Positions 1 through 7,986 of a DNA stretch of 64,000 bases are shown in pieces; position 1 is the stretch's first letter, and each line of letters starts with the position of its first letter. The DNA comes from Pseudomonas sp. DG56-2 (GTDB taxonomy: Bacteria; Pseudomonadota; Gammaproteobacteria; Pseudomonadales; Pseudomonadaceae), in NCBI RefSeq assembly GCF_004803755.1, contig NZ_CP032311.1, positions 1,442,501-1,506,500 on the forward strand, written 5' to 3'. A program made the position numbers and the translations under genes. The notes under the pieces are model-generated. The model had not been told where the DNA came from and ran no database searches. It saw only the letters and a list, made by a program, of their open reading frames with translations.

Positions 1-1
1 C

Positions 2-1813
2 CAGTCGCTCGGGGCCTTCAACGACAACCTGTTCAAGCAATCGTTGATCCTGGCCATTCTCTACAAGTTGGCCATCGAGGGTGACCGCTCGATCTGGATC
101 AACCTCTGCGCCTTGCTGTTCATTCTGCCGTTTTTCCTGTTCTCCGCCCTGGCCGGGCAGTTTGGCGAGAAGTATCCCAAGGACGCCTTGATTCGACTGA
201 TCAAGCTGGCCGAAATCGGCATCATGGCAGTGGGCGCCATCGGCTTTCTCACCAACCATCTGGCGCTGATGCTCCTGGCGCTGTTCGCCATGGGTACCCA
301 TTCGGCACTGTTCGGGCCGGTCAAATACTCGATCCTGCCCCAGGCCCTGCGAGAGCAGGAGTTGGTGGGCGGCAATGGCCTGGTGGAGATGGGCACCTTC
401 CTGGCGATTCTGGCCGGTACCATCGGCGCTGGGGTCATGATGTCCAGCAGTCACTATGCGCCTGTGGTCGCCACGGCGGTGGTCGCGGTGGCTGTGCTCG
501 GTTATCTGTCCAGCCAGTGGATTCCACGGGCCAGTGCAGCGTCGCCGCAGATGAAGCTGGACTGGAACATTTTCACGCAGTCCTGGGCCACCTTGCGCCT
601 GGGACTGGGGCAGACACCAGCAGTGTCTCGCTCGATTGTCGGCAACTCCTGGTTCTGGTTTGTCGGGGCCATCTACCTCACGCAGATTCCGGCCTACGCC
701 AAGGATTGGTTGCACGGTGACGAAACCGTGGTCACCTTGGTGCTGACCCTGTTTTCCGTCGGCATCGCCCTGGGTTCACTGCTGTGCGAACGCCTCAGCG
801 GTCACAAGGTGGAAATCGGCCTGGTGCCCTTTGGCTCCTTTGGCCTGACCCTGTTTGGTTTGCTCTGGTGGTGGCATTCCGGGGATGTGCCCACAGCAGC
901 GACGCCTTATGACTGGTTGACGCTTCTGGGGATGACTCAGGCCTGGTGGATACTGCTGTCGATTGTGGGCCTGGGAGTATTTGGTGGGTTCTATATCGTG
1001 CCCCTGTATGCCTTGATCCAATCGCGTACCGCGGTGAATGAGCGCTCCCGCGTGATCGCTGCGAACAACATTCTCAATGCGTTGTTCATGGTGGTGTCGG
1101 CAATTGTCACCATCGTGCTGCTGAGCCTGGTGGAGATGACCATTCCCCAGCTGTTCCTGGTGGTGTCGCTGCTCAACATCGGCGTCAACGCCTACATCTT
1201 CCGGATTGTTCCTGAGTTCACCATGCGCTTCATGATTTGGTTACTCAGCCATTCCATGTACCGGGTCGAGCATCGAGACCTGCAACAAATTCCGGAGGAA
1301 GGAGCGGCACTGCTGGTGTGCAATCATGTGTCGTTTGTTGATGCGTTGTTGATAGGTGGCGCAGTGCGTCGGCCGATTCGCTTTGTCATGTACTACAAGA
1401 TCTTCCAACTACCGGTACTCAACTTTATTTTTCGCACCGCAGGCGCCATCCCTATTGCCGGACGCAACGAAGACGCAGAAATCTATGAGCAGGCGTTCAA
1501 GCAGATTGCCGCCTACCTGGCTGAAGGCGAGCTGGTGTGTATTTTTCCCGAGGGCAAGCTGACCAGCGATGGCGAGATTGATGAATTCAAGGGTGGCTTG
1601 AGCCGAATCATCGAGCAGACACCGGTACCGGTGATACCGATGGCCTTGCAGGGTTTGTGGGGAAGTTTCTTCAGCCGTGATCCGGCCAAGGGCTTTTTTC
1701 ACCGCTTATGGTCGCGGGTGACCCTGGTAGCCGGTGCTGCCATCCCGGTAGAGACAGCAGAACCGGCCTTGTTGCGCGAGCGGGTCAGCCAGTTGCGTGG
1801 CGACGTGCGCTAA
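2..1813 (+). CDS. MFS transporter fused to 1-acyl-glycerol-3-phosphate acyltransferase, 5' end cut by window
   Basis: The reading frame is open from base 2 (QSLGAFNDNLFKQSLI...), so the true start lies outside the window. About 400 residues of hydrophobic multi-pass membrane protein resemble an LplT-like major facilitator. A PlsC-type acyltransferase domain follows, with the HX4D motif in NHVSFVDALL and the FPEGKLT block. The fusion matches the LplT-Aas logic: flipping lysophospholipid inward and re-acylating it at the inner membrane. The large Aas-type acyl-ACP synthetase domain is absent; the protein ends just after the acyltransferase. The domain assignment is firm; the substrate is inferred from the family. 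Confidence 0.85.
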   Translation, partial: QSLGAFNDNLFKQSLILAILYKLAIEGDRSIWINLCALLFILPFFLFSALAGQFGEKYPKDALIRLIKLAEIGIMAVGAIGFLTNHLALMLLALFAMGTHSALFGPVKYSILPQALREQELVGGNGLVEMGTFLAILAGTIGAGVMMSSSHYAPVVATAVVAVAVLGYLSSQWIPRASAASPQMKLDWNIFTQSWATLRLGLGQTPAVSRSIVGNSWFWFVGAIYLTQIPAYAKDWLHGDETVVTLVLTLFSVGIALGSLLCERLSGHKVEIGLVPFGSFGLTLFGLLWWWHSGDVPTAATPYDWLTLLGMTQAWWILLSIVGLGVFGGFYIVPLYALIQSRTAVNERSRVIAANNILNALFMVVSAIVTIVLLSLVEMTIPQLFLVVSLLNIGVNAYIFRIVPEFTMRFMIWLLSHSMYRVEHRDLQQIPEEGAALLVCNHVSFVDALLIGGAVRRPIRFVMYYKIFQLPVLNFIFRTAGAIPIAGRNEDAEIYEQAFKQIAAYLAEGELVCIFPEGKLTSDGEIDEFKGGLSRIIEQTPVPVIPMALQGLWGSFFSRDPAKGFFHRLWSRVTLVAGAAIPVETAEPALLRERVSQLRGDVR

Positions 1814-1828
1814 CAGGCGAGCTCAAGG

Positions 1829-2146
1829 TCAGCTGGCGCTGACCTTGAGGCCGACCAGACCTGCGACAATAAGGGCAACACTGGCCAGGCGCATGAACGC
1901 CATGGACTCGCCGAACAGGATGATTCCGGCGATCACCGTGCCGATCGCACCAACCCCGGTCCAGATCGCATACGCGGTGCCCAGCGGCAGCTCCTTCATT
2001 GCCAACCCGAGCAAGCCGAGGCTGACCAGCATGGCAGCGACAGTCAGCACGGTGGGCAAAGGGCGAGTGAAACCGTCGGTGTACTTGAGGCCGACAGCCC
2101 AGCCAACTTCAAACAGGCCGGCGAAAAACAGAATGATCCAGGACAT
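1829..2146 (-). CDS. sugE: SugE/Gdx small multidrug-resistance family guanidinium exporter
   Basis: This 105-aa protein has four hydrophobic helices and the SMR N-terminus [20 protein letters not shown], with the conserved membrane Glu at residue 13. The KYTDGFTRP segment is typical of the SugE/Gdx subfamily rather than EmrE. SugE/Gdx proteins are proton-coupled guanidinium exporters of the inner membrane, working as dimers. A guanidine-II riboswitch lies just upstream (2168-2216), which independently supports guanidinium as substrate. A Shine-Dalgarno GGAG (complement of 2154-2157) precedes the ATG. The gene is convergent with the acyltransferase fusion, with 15 bases between the stop codons. 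Confidence 0.93.
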   Translation of the reverse strand: MSWIILFFAGLFEVGWAVGLKYTDGFTRPLPTVLTVAAMLVSLGLLGLAMKELPLGTAYAIWTGVGAIGTVIAGIILFGESMAFMRLASVALIVAGLVGLKVSAS

Positions 2147-2167
2147 GCAGTATCTCCATCGAATGAT

Positions 2168-2216
2168 GGGGCCGTCCCCGTAATGGTCACGCGTTGCGTC
2201 GTGAGGTCGTCCTCAC
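2168..2216 (-). promoter_or_regulatory. Guanidine-II (mini-ykkC) riboswitch in the sugE leader
   Basis: Read on the minus strand, the leader holds two short hairpins with ACGR tetraloops. The first is GTGAGG-ACGA-CCTCAC (2216-2201) and the second is GGGG-ACGG-CCCC (2179-2168), joined by 21 nt. Two ACGR-capped stems in tandem just upstream of the ribosome binding site define the mini-ykkC class, whose ligand is guanidinium. The ribosome site lies 11-14 nt after the second stem, so ligand binding probably controls access to it. The pattern is read directly; the mechanism is inferred from the class. Confidence 0.88.
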
Positions 2217-2244
2217 CGTTCGGCAGCTTAAGGCTGCAAGTTTC

Positions 2245-2303
2245 AAGCTTCAAGTAAAGGCATGGAATACGCAGGACATGCCTTCACTTGGTGCTTGAAG
2301 CTT
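2245..2303. repeat. Long imperfect inverted repeat between sugE leader and rdgC
   Basis: The arm AAGCTTCAAGT...AGGCATG (2245-2264) pairs with CATGCCTTCACTTG...GCTTGAAGCTT (2277-2303) around a loop of about 12 nt, with small bulges. It lies downstream of rdgC (minus strand), so it may terminate that transcript. Its AAGCTTCAAG-type arms resemble dispersed intergenic hairpins of pseudomonads. No long T tract follows. Confidence 0.55.
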
Positions 2304-2308
2304 TAGGC

Positions 2309-3229
2309 TTATATGCCCTGCGGAATGTCTTCGCCGCCCAATGCCTCGAACAGCGCCGGCAGGAAATCGCCAAAGGTCAGCATCATCAGGGTAAAGCTGG
2401 CGTCGAGCTGGCCCAGGGCTTCTTCGCCGCCGTCTTCTTCGGCCTGGTCTTGCAGCAGTTCTTCGAAGCGCAGGCGTTTGATGACCATCTTGTCGTCGAG
2501 TACGAACGACAGTTTGTCCTGCCAGGCCAGTGACAGCTGGGTCACTACCTTGCCGGTACCCAAGTGCAGCTGGATTTCGTCGCTGGTCAGATCCTGACGC
2601 TTGCAGCGCACGATGCCACCGTCTTCATGGGTGTCACGCAGTTCGCATTCGTCCAGTACATAGAAGTCAGGCGCTGCTTGTTGGGTCTTGACCCAATCGG
2701 TCATGGTTGCGCTCGGGGCAATTTTTACGGTTACCGGGCGCACGGGCAGCGAGCCCATGACTTCACGCAAGGTCGAGAGCAGGTCTTCGGCACGTTTGGC
2801 GCTGGCCGAGTTGACCAGGATCAGGCCCTGCTTGGGGGCGATGGCAGCGAAGATCATCGAGCGGCGAATAAAGGCACGTGGCAAGAAAGCCTGGATGATC
2901 TCGTCCTTGATCTGGTCGCGCTCCTTCTTATAGACCTTGCGCATTTGTTCAGCTTCGATCTCGTCGATCTTCTCTTTCACCGCATCACGTACCACGCTGC
3001 CTGGAAGAATACGCTCTTCCTTGCGCGCAGCGATCAGCAGGAAGTCACCGCTGACGTGAACCAGTGGAGCATCTTCGCCTTTGCCGAATGGGGCGACGAA
3101 GCCATAAGTGGTCAACTCCTGGCTGGCGCAAGGGCGCGCCGGCTTGCTGGCCAGAGCGGTTTCCAGTGCTTCGGGATCGAACGGGACATCCTGGGTCAGG
3201 CGGTAGGTCAGCAGGTTTTTGAACCACAT
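2309..3229 (-). CDS. rdgC: Recombination-associated protein RdgC
   Basis: This 306-aa protein matches the full length of RdgC. The N-terminus [12 protein letters not shown] and the charged central block ([20 protein letters not shown]) are characteristic. RdgC forms a ring-shaped dimer that binds double-stranded DNA without sequence specificity and restrains RecA filament formation on the nucleoid. A strong AAGGAG ribosome site precedes the ATG by about 10 nt. It appears monocistronic, facing away from the tRNA genes. Identity is confident from overall sequence character and length. Confidence 0.95.
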   Translation of the reverse strand: MWFKNLLTYRLTQDVPFDPEALETALASKPARPCASQELTTYGFVAPFGKGEDAPLVHVSGDFLLIAARKEERILPGSVVRDAVKEKIDEIEAEQMRKVYKKERDQIKDEIIQAFLPRAFIRRSMIFAAIAPKQGLILVNSASAKRAEDLLSTLREVMGSLPVRPVTVKIAPSATMTDWVKTQQAAPDFYVLDECELRDTHEDGGIVRCKRQDLTSDEIQLHLGTGKVVTQLSLAWQDKLSFVLDDKMVIKRLRFEELLQDQAEEDGGEEALGQLDASFTLMMLTFGDFLPALFEALGGEDIPQGI

Positions 3230-3340
3230 GGGGTGAAGCTCTCCTTAATACATAGGCGGGCATTATTCTCCGAGCAGGCACCCAAGGCCAACCCCGCGCT
3301 AAGTCTTTGGAACGCCTGAAAAATTTTTTTAAAAAAGTGC

Positions 3341-3369
3341 TTGCCAGAGTGTTCGGTGCTCCGTAGAAT
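3341..3369 (+). promoter_or_regulatory. Sigma-70 promoter of the tRNA-Val/tRNA-Asp unit
   Basis: A TTGCCA -35 (3341-3346) and TAGAAT -10 (3364-3369) are spaced by exactly 17 bp. A GC-rich discriminator (GCGCGCC) follows, as in stringently controlled stable-RNA promoters, and an A/T-rich run lies just upstream (3320-3336) like an UP element. The tRNA-Val gene begins 20 bases after the -10. Confidence 0.8.
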
Positions 3370-3389
3370 GCGCGCCACACCGAGACGAA

Positions 3390-3465
3390 GGGTGATTAGC
3401 TCAGCCGGGAGAGCATCTGCCTTACAAGCAGAGGGTCGGCGGTTCGATCCCGTCATCACCCACCA
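3390..3465 (+). tRNA. tRNA-Val (anticodon TAC)
   Basis: The 76-nt cloverleaf has acceptor arms GGGTGAT/ATCACCC, an anticodon loop CTTACAA giving TAC (reads GTA and related Val codons), the TTCGATC T-loop and an encoded CCA end. It is the first gene of a two-tRNA transcript. Confidence 0.97.
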
Positions 3466-3478
3466 CTCAGTGTATAGC

Positions 3479-3555
3479 GCAGCGGTAGTTCAGTCGGTTA
3501 GAATACCGGCCTGTCACGCCGGGGGTCGCGGGTTCGAGTCCCGTCCGCTGCGCCA
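3479..3555 (+). tRNA. tRNA-Asp (anticodon GTC)
   Basis: The 77-nt cloverleaf has acceptor arms GCAGCGG/CCGCTGC, a discriminator G, an encoded CCA, an anticodon loop CTGTCAC giving GTC, and the TTCGAGT T-loop. It lies 13 nt after tRNA-Val and shares its promoter and terminator. Confidence 0.97.
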
Positions 3556-3597
3556 TATTTAGCTTCAGGGCCCACTGAACACCCTGAAGCAACAAAG

Positions 3598-3623
3598 AAA
3601 GCGACCTTAGGGTCGCTTTTTTT
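3598..3623 (+). terminator. Rho-independent terminator of the tRNA unit
   Basis: The perfect stem AAAGCGACC/GGTCGCTTT with a TTAG loop runs into seven T residues. A second stem (GCTTCAGGG 3562-3570 with CCCTGAAGC 3582-3590) lies between tRNA-Asp and this terminator and may protect the 3' end before processing. Confidence 0.9.
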
Positions 3624-3778
3624 GTGCCTGGAATTTTCCCAGACGCCACCAGCACGCTGGTACGCCATTGCTTTCTCCGTGCCAGCATGGGCCGAGTTGG
3701 TGCGCGCATACCCAAGGCAGTGCAAAAGTTGCGCTGCGCGCTTGAGCAAATCGCGGGCTCATGCGGCGCCTGCGGTTC

Positions 3779-3794
3779 TGGCGCGACCCTTGCT
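3779..3794 (+). promoter_or_regulatory. Sigma-54 promoter of nasA
   Basis: The sequence TGGCGCG-ACCC-TTGCT matches the -24/-12 consensus TGGCACG-N4-TTGCW with one mismatch and exact GG-to-GC spacing. The predicted start is near 3805, just before the hexaloop hairpin at 3810. The 366-base stretch 3556-3922 between tRNA-Asp and nasA is thus filled by the tRNA terminator, this promoter and the nasA leader. An NtrC-like half site may lie near 3697-3702 but is weak. Confidence 0.75.
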
Positions 3795-3809
3795 TTAGCT
3801 TGAGCATTC

Positions 3810-3829
3810 GGCAATCAACGCAGATTGCC
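3810..3829 (+). promoter_or_regulatory. Hexaloop hairpin in nasA leader, probable NasT (ANTAR) target
   Basis: The stem GGCAATC/GATTGCC (7 bp) carries the six-base loop AACGCA, with A at loop position 1 and G at position 4. That is the hexaloop signature recognised by ANTAR antiterminators such as NasR and NasT. It begins about five bases after the predicted sigma-54 start and precedes a terminator hairpin at 3841. Only one hexaloop stem is clear here; dual-stem motifs are described for many ANTAR targets. Confidence 0.7.
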
Positions 3830-3840
3830 CCGTTCACGAC

Positions 3841-3897
3841 AAAGGCGCCGTGTTGCCCTGCTTGTTTTTTCGAGCCGGGGCAGCAGGGCGCCTTTTT
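3841..3897 (+). terminator. Leader terminator (attenuator) before nasA
   Basis: GCCCTGCT (3855-3862) pairs with AGCAGGGC (3882-3889), and the outer AAAGGCG/CGCCTTT arms extend it across a bulge. Five T residues follow at 3893-3897. It lies between the sigma-54 start and the nasA ribosome site (AGGAGG, 3910-3915), so it must be read through for nasA expression. It is therefore likely an attenuator rather than an end-of-gene terminator. Confidence 0.75.
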
Positions 3898-3922
3898 GTT
3901 TGCGCAAGCAGGAGGTCGGCAG

Positions 3923-6900
3923 ATGAGCAGCACCAGTGTGCGTAGCGTTTGCCCTTATTGTGGGGTTGGGTGTGGCATTGTCATGTCGGTTGAGGGCAAC
4001 CGGGTAACCAAGATCAGTGGTGACAAGCAGCATCCGAGCAATTTCGGGCGCTTGTGCACCAAAGGGCTGACCGCGCATCTGCCGCTGTGCGATTCAGGTC
4101 GCATGGAGCACGCCTTTGTGCGCAATGAACGCCAGCGCGATCCGGTGCAGACCCCCATCGATGTCGCCATCGAGCAGGCGGCGCTGCGTTTGCGCGCAAT
4201 CATCGACGCGCACGGACCGGACGCCCTGGCGTTCTATGTCTCCGGGCAGATGTCGCTGGAGGCCCAATACCTGATCAACAAACTGGCCAAAGGTTTTATC
4301 CGCAGCCGACACATCGAGTCCAACTCGCGCCTGTGCATGGCCAGCGCCAGCAGTGGCTACAAGCAATCACTGGGCGCCGACGGACCACCGGGCAGCTACC
4401 AGGACATCGATCGCGCCGAAGTCTTCTTCGTCATCGGCGCGAACATGGCCGACTGTCATCCGATTCTTTTTCTGCGTCTGCTTGATCGGCTCAAGGCTGG
4501 GGCTCGACTGATTGTTGTCGACCCGCGGCGCAGTGCGACCGCCGACAAGGCCGATCTGTTCCTGCAGATCAAGCCGGGCACCGATCTGGCGCTGCTTAAT
4601 GGCCTGCTGTATCTACTCAGGCACAAGGGCCACTGTGACCATGCCTTCATCGAGCGCTACACCGAAGGCTGGGCGGCCATGGCGGATTTTCTCGAGGATT
4701 ACACCCCCGAGCGCGTCGCGGCCATAACCGGGCTTGCCGAGGCGGACATTCGCCAGGCCGCCGACTGGATCGGCCAGGCGCCGGAGTGGATGAGTTGCTG
4801 GACCATGGGCCTGAACCAGAGCATTCATGGCACCTGGCAGACCAACGCCTTGTGCAATCTGCACCTGGCCACCGGGGCGATCTGTCGGCCGGGTAGCGGG
4901 CCGTTCTCCCTGACCGGCCAGCCTAACGCGATGGGGGGGCGCGAGATGGGCTACATGGGCGCAGGCCTGCCCGGTCAGCGTTCGGCCTTGATCGACAGTG
5001 ATCGGGCCTTTGTCGAACAGCTCTGGCAAGTGCCTGCCGGTAGCCTGCGCAGTGAAGCAGGGGATGGCACCGTGGCGTTGTTCGAGCAATTGGCTGCAGG
5101 GCAGATCAAGGCGTGCTGGATCATCTGCAGCAACCCGGTGGCCAGCGTTGCCAATCGCCAACAGGTGATCGATGGATTGCGCAAGGCAGCGCTGGTGATC
5201 ACCCAGGATGCCTTTCTCGATACCGAAACCAACCGCTACGCCGATATCCTTTTGCCCGCGACGCTTTGGGCCGAAGGCGAAGGGGTGATGATCAACTCCG
5301 AGCGCAACCTGACGTTGATGAACAAGGCCGTAGAGCCTGCGGGTGACAGCTTGCCAGACTGGCAAATCATCGCCCGAGTTGCTTGTGCCATGGGGTACGC
5401 CGAGGCCTTCAGCTACGAAAATGCCGAGGCTGTATTCGATGAGATCCGCCGCGCCTGGAATCCCGCGACGGGCTACGACGTGCGTGGGATCAGCTATACC
5501 GCGTTGCGCCAGGCGCCTCGGCAGTGGCCGTGCGAACCCGGGCGCACAGACACGCGCAGCCCGCTGCGCTATCGCAACGACGGCATCAGCCAGACGCTGT
5601 ACCGCGATGTTCAAGGGCATACGCCGAGCATTGCCTTTCCCACCAGCAGCGCCAAGGCGCGCTTTTTTGCGCGTCCGTGCCTGCCTGCTGCCGAGTTGCC
5701 GGATGATGAGTTTGCCCTGGTGCTCAATACCGGCCGGGTCCAGCATCAATGGCACACGCTGACCAAGACCGGCAAGGTTGGCGCACTGAACAAGCTTGAT
5801 CCAGGCCCCTTTGTGGAAATTCATCCGGAAGATGCCACGCGCTTGGGGATCGCTGAAAAAGACCAGGTGCAAATACGTTCTCGACGGGGTCGGGCAGTAT
5901 TACCGGCACGAATCACCACGCGGGTGCTGCCGGGCAATTGCTTTGCCCCCTTTCATTGGAACGATGTCTACGGTGAAAACCTGGCAATTAACGCACTGAC
6001 CAGTGACGCCGTTGATCCTGACTCGCTGCAACCTGCTTTCAAATACTGCGCAGTGGCGTTAAGCCGGGTAGCAGGTGAGCGCATAAAGGCAGTTGAAATT
6101 GAGCAACCGCCTGTTTCGATGCAAGACCAGCATTTGTTGCTCTGGGCCTCGCAAACCGGCAACGGCCAGGCCCTTGCTGAACAGTGCGCAGCGCGCTTGC
6201 GCGAAGTGGGGCTGGCGGTGCAGTTGAGCTGCATGGAAGATGTAGCGCTGGCGCAACTCGATAGCCCCGCAAGTCTGCTGTTGATCGCCAGCACCTTTGG
6301 TGACGGCGATGCGCCAGATTCAGGCGCCGGTTTTTGGCAGGACCTGCATGGCGAGCATTCGCAACGCTGTGCCGGGCTGCCCTATGCGGTATTGGCCCTG
6401 GGCGATTCCAGCTACGAGCAGTTTTGTGGCTTTGGTCGCAAGCTGGACCAGCGCTTGTCCGAGGTGGGCGGCCAGCGCCTGCTGGCACGCGTCGATTGCG
6501 AGGGTGACTTCAGCGAGCCCGCCGGGCAATGGCTGCAGGCCTTGCTCAGCAAGCTCGGCCAGCAGGCGCCGCTGCTTGCTCTGCCTATGCCAGCGCCGGC
6601 GACCTCGGGTTTCAACAAGCACAATCCGTTGCCGACCAGATTGGTGGGCAACCGCTTGCTGAACAGTCCAGGAGCGGGCAAGGAAACACGGCAGATAATC
6701 TTCGATTTGGCCGGTAGCGAAATGCGCTATCAGGCGGGTGATGCCTTGGGCGTGTGGCCGCGCAACTGCCCGGCGCTGGTGGATGAGTTGCTGACGGCGG
6801 CGGGGCTTGAGGGAGCCAGCCCTGTCAGCCTTAAAGGCAAGGCCGACATGGCGTTGTTCAGCGCCTTGAGCGAGCACCTGGAAATTGCCCGCATTACCCC

Positions 6901-7714
6901 GGCAATCCTTGAGGCCATCGCCCGACATAGCGGCGACTCAATGCTGACCGATATGCTCAAGCCGCAGAACAAGGCGGCCCTCAAAGCGTGGCTGTGGGGC
7001 AAACAACTGATCGACCTGGTGCATGCCTTCCAGCCGCAATGGGACCAGGAAACCTGGTTGAGCCTGCTCAAACCCTTGCAGCCCCGGCTGTACTCGATCA
7101 GTTCGAGCCCCAAGCTGCATTCGGACCAGGTTCATCTGACCCTCTCTACCGTTCGCTACGGCCAGCGCAAAGGTGTTTGCTCCACCTATTTGGCCGATCG
7201 CGCCACGCAAGCCGAGGTGGCCATTTTCACCCAACCGACGGCCCATTTTCGTTTGCCCAAGGACAACTCCGCGCCGGTGATCATGGTCGGTCCCGGTACT
7301 GGGGTCGCACCGTTTCGAGCGTTTTTGCAGGAGCGTCAGGCCGAGGGGGCCAAGGGGCGCAACTGGTTGCTGTTCGGCGAGCAAAAGGCTGCCAGTGATT
7401 TTTACTACCGGGACGAGTTACAGACCTGGCAGCGCGAAGGGCATTTGCATCGGCTGGACACCGCGTTCTCCCGCGATCAGCCGGAAAAAATCTATGTGCA
7501 GCAACGCATGCTCGAACAAGGCGCTGAGCTTTGGCGCTGGTTGGAGGAAGGGGGGCACTTTTATGTCTGTGGTGATGCCGAGCGCATGGCCCGTGACGTC
7601 GATGCGGCGCTCAAGCAGGTGATTGCCAAGCATGGCGCGATGAACGTCGATCAGGCTGATGCCTACGTCGCAGAGATGAGTCGCAACAAGCGCTATCTGC
7701 GCGATGTGTATTGA
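3923..7714 (+). CDS. nasA: Assimilatory nitrate reductase fused to a CysJ-like NADPH flavoprotein
   Basis: The 1263-aa protein reduces nitrate to nitrite in the cytoplasm. Residues 1-60 carry the [4Fe-4S] cysteines (VCPYCGVGCG...GRLCTKG), followed by a bis-MGD molybdopterin oxidoreductase to about residue 720. From about 737 comes an FMN flavodoxin domain (ASQTGNG), then a CysJ/cytochrome P450 reductase-like FAD region (RLYSISSSPK) and an NADPH region (GPGTGVAPFRAF near 1120). It ends in KRYLRDVY, close to the CysJ terminus. The fusion gives the enzyme its own NADPH electron supply, which separate NasA/NasC systems obtain from another subunit. The ATG at 3923 follows AGGAGG; the frame stays open upstream to 3761 but that part overlaps the leader. 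nirB follows in its own unit. Confidence 0.93.
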   Translation: MSSTSVRSVCPYCGVGCGIVMSVEGNRVTKISGDKQHPSNFGRLCTKGLTAHLPLCDSGRMEHAFVRNERQRDPVQTPIDVAIEQAALRLRAIIDAHGPDALAFYVSGQMSLEAQYLINKLAKGFIRSRHIESNSRLCMASASSGYKQSLGADGPPGSYQDIDRAEVFFVIGANMADCHPILFLRLLDRLKAGARLIVVDPRRSATADKADLFLQIKPGTDLALLNGLLYLLRHKGHCDHAFIERYTEGWAAMADFLEDYTPERVAAITGLAEADIRQAADWIGQAPEWMSCWTMGLNQSIHGTWQTNALCNLHLATGAICRPGSGPFSLTGQPNAMGGREMGYMGAGLPGQRSALIDSDRAFVEQLWQVPAGSLRSEAGDGTVALFEQLAAGQIKACWIICSNPVASVANRQQVIDGLRKAALVITQDAFLDTETNRYADILLPATLWAEGEGVMINSERNLTLMNKAVEPAGDSLPDWQIIARVACAMGYAEAFSYENAEAVFDEIRRAWNPATGYDVRGISYTALRQAPRQWPCEPGRTDTRSPLRYRNDGISQTLYRDVQGHTPSIAFPTSSAKARFFARPCLPAAELPDDEFALVLNTGRVQHQWHTLTKTGKVGALNKLDPGPFVEIHPEDATRLGIAEKDQVQIRSRRGRAVLPARITTRVLPGNCFAPFHWNDVYGENLAINALTSDAVDPDSLQPAFKYCAVALSRVAGERIKAVEIEQPPVSMQDQHLLLWASQTGNGQALAEQCAARLREVGLAVQLSCMEDVALAQLDSPASLLLIASTFGDGDAPDSGAGFWQDLHGEHSQRCAGLPYAVLALGDSSYEQFCGFGRKLDQRLSEVGGQRLLARVDCEGDFSEPAGQWLQALLSKLGQQAPLLALPMPAPATSGFNKHNPLPTRLVGNRLLNSPGAGKETRQIIFDLAGSEMRYQAGDALGVWPRNCPALVDELLTAAGLEGASPVSLKGKADMALFSALSEHLEIARITPAILEAIARHSGDSMLTDMLKPQNKAALKAWLWGKQLIDLVHAFQPQWDQETWLSLLKPLQPRLYSISSSPKLHSDQVHLTLSTVRYGQRKGVCSTYLADRATQAEVAIFTQPTAHFRLPKDNSAPVIMVGPGTGVAPFRAFLQERQAEGAKGRNWLLFGEQKAASDFYYRDELQTWQREGHLHRLDTAFSRDQPEKIYVQQRMLEQGAELWRWLEEGGHFYVCGDAERMARDVDAALKQVIAKHGAMNVDQADAYVAEMSRNKRYLRDVY

Positions 7715-7735
7715 GCGCCCCATAAGAGGGAGGGC

Positions 7736-7752
7736 TGCACCAGGCTGGGTCG
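7736..7752 (+). promoter_or_regulatory. Possible NtrC-binding site upstream of nirB
   Basis: TGCACCA-GGC-TGGGTCG resembles the NtrC dyad TGCACCA-N3-TGGTGCA, with one strong and one weak half. It lies about 55 bp upstream of the sigma-54 promoter, a workable enhancer distance. Support is limited to this resemblance and the context. Confidence 0.4.
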
Positions 7753-7804
7753 GGAAGTGCGCTTTGTCGTAACCGCAGGCCGCGGTTTCAGGGACTTCGG
7801 CAGT

Positions 7805-7820
7805 TGGCACGCTCTGTGCT
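7805..7820 (+). promoter_or_regulatory. Sigma-54 promoter of nirBD
   Basis: TGGCACG-CTCT-GTGCT keeps the invariant GG and GC with correct spacing and matches the full -24 element; only one T of the -12 element differs. The predicted start is near 7831, 13 bases before the hexaloop hairpin. Confidence 0.72.
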
Positions 7821-7843
7821 GCTGCTCTGTTACAACGTTCTGG

Positions 7844-7861
7844 CGGGTCAATGGCGATCTG
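7844..7861 (+). promoter_or_regulatory. Hexaloop hairpin in nirB leader, probable NasT target
   Basis: The stem CGGGTC/GATCTG (six pairs, two of them G-U) displays the six-base loop AATGGC, again with A at position 1 and G at position 4. Stem sequence differs from that before nasA while loop size, key loop bases and position between sigma-54 start and terminator are kept. That is the pattern expected of an ANTAR protein target. Confidence 0.65.
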
Positions 7862-7889
7862 CACCCTGAACTACATAAAACGACCAGGC

Positions 7890-7925
7890 AAAGGCGCCTG
7901 GAGCTTCGGCTCCAGGCGCCTTTTT
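7890..7925 (+). terminator. Leader terminator (attenuator) before nirB
   Basis: A perfect 15-bp stem (7890-7904 with 7909-7923) closes on a TTCG tetraloop and is followed by a T tract. Its base AAAGGCGCC/GGCGCCTTT is shared with the attenuator before nasA. It lies 61 bases before the nirB start, so nirB needs readthrough; it could also end readthrough from nasA. Confidence 0.85.
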
Positions 7926-7986
7926 GTTTTTCCGGGCTAGCCCCAGCAGCACAGCCACCGTGAATGGCCTTGAGTGAGGATCGGGT

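Noticed and set aside
3658..3671. Possible sigma-54 element TGGTACG...TTGCT
   Set aside because: The GG-to-GC spacing is one base short; the element at 3779 fits better and starts the leader correctly.
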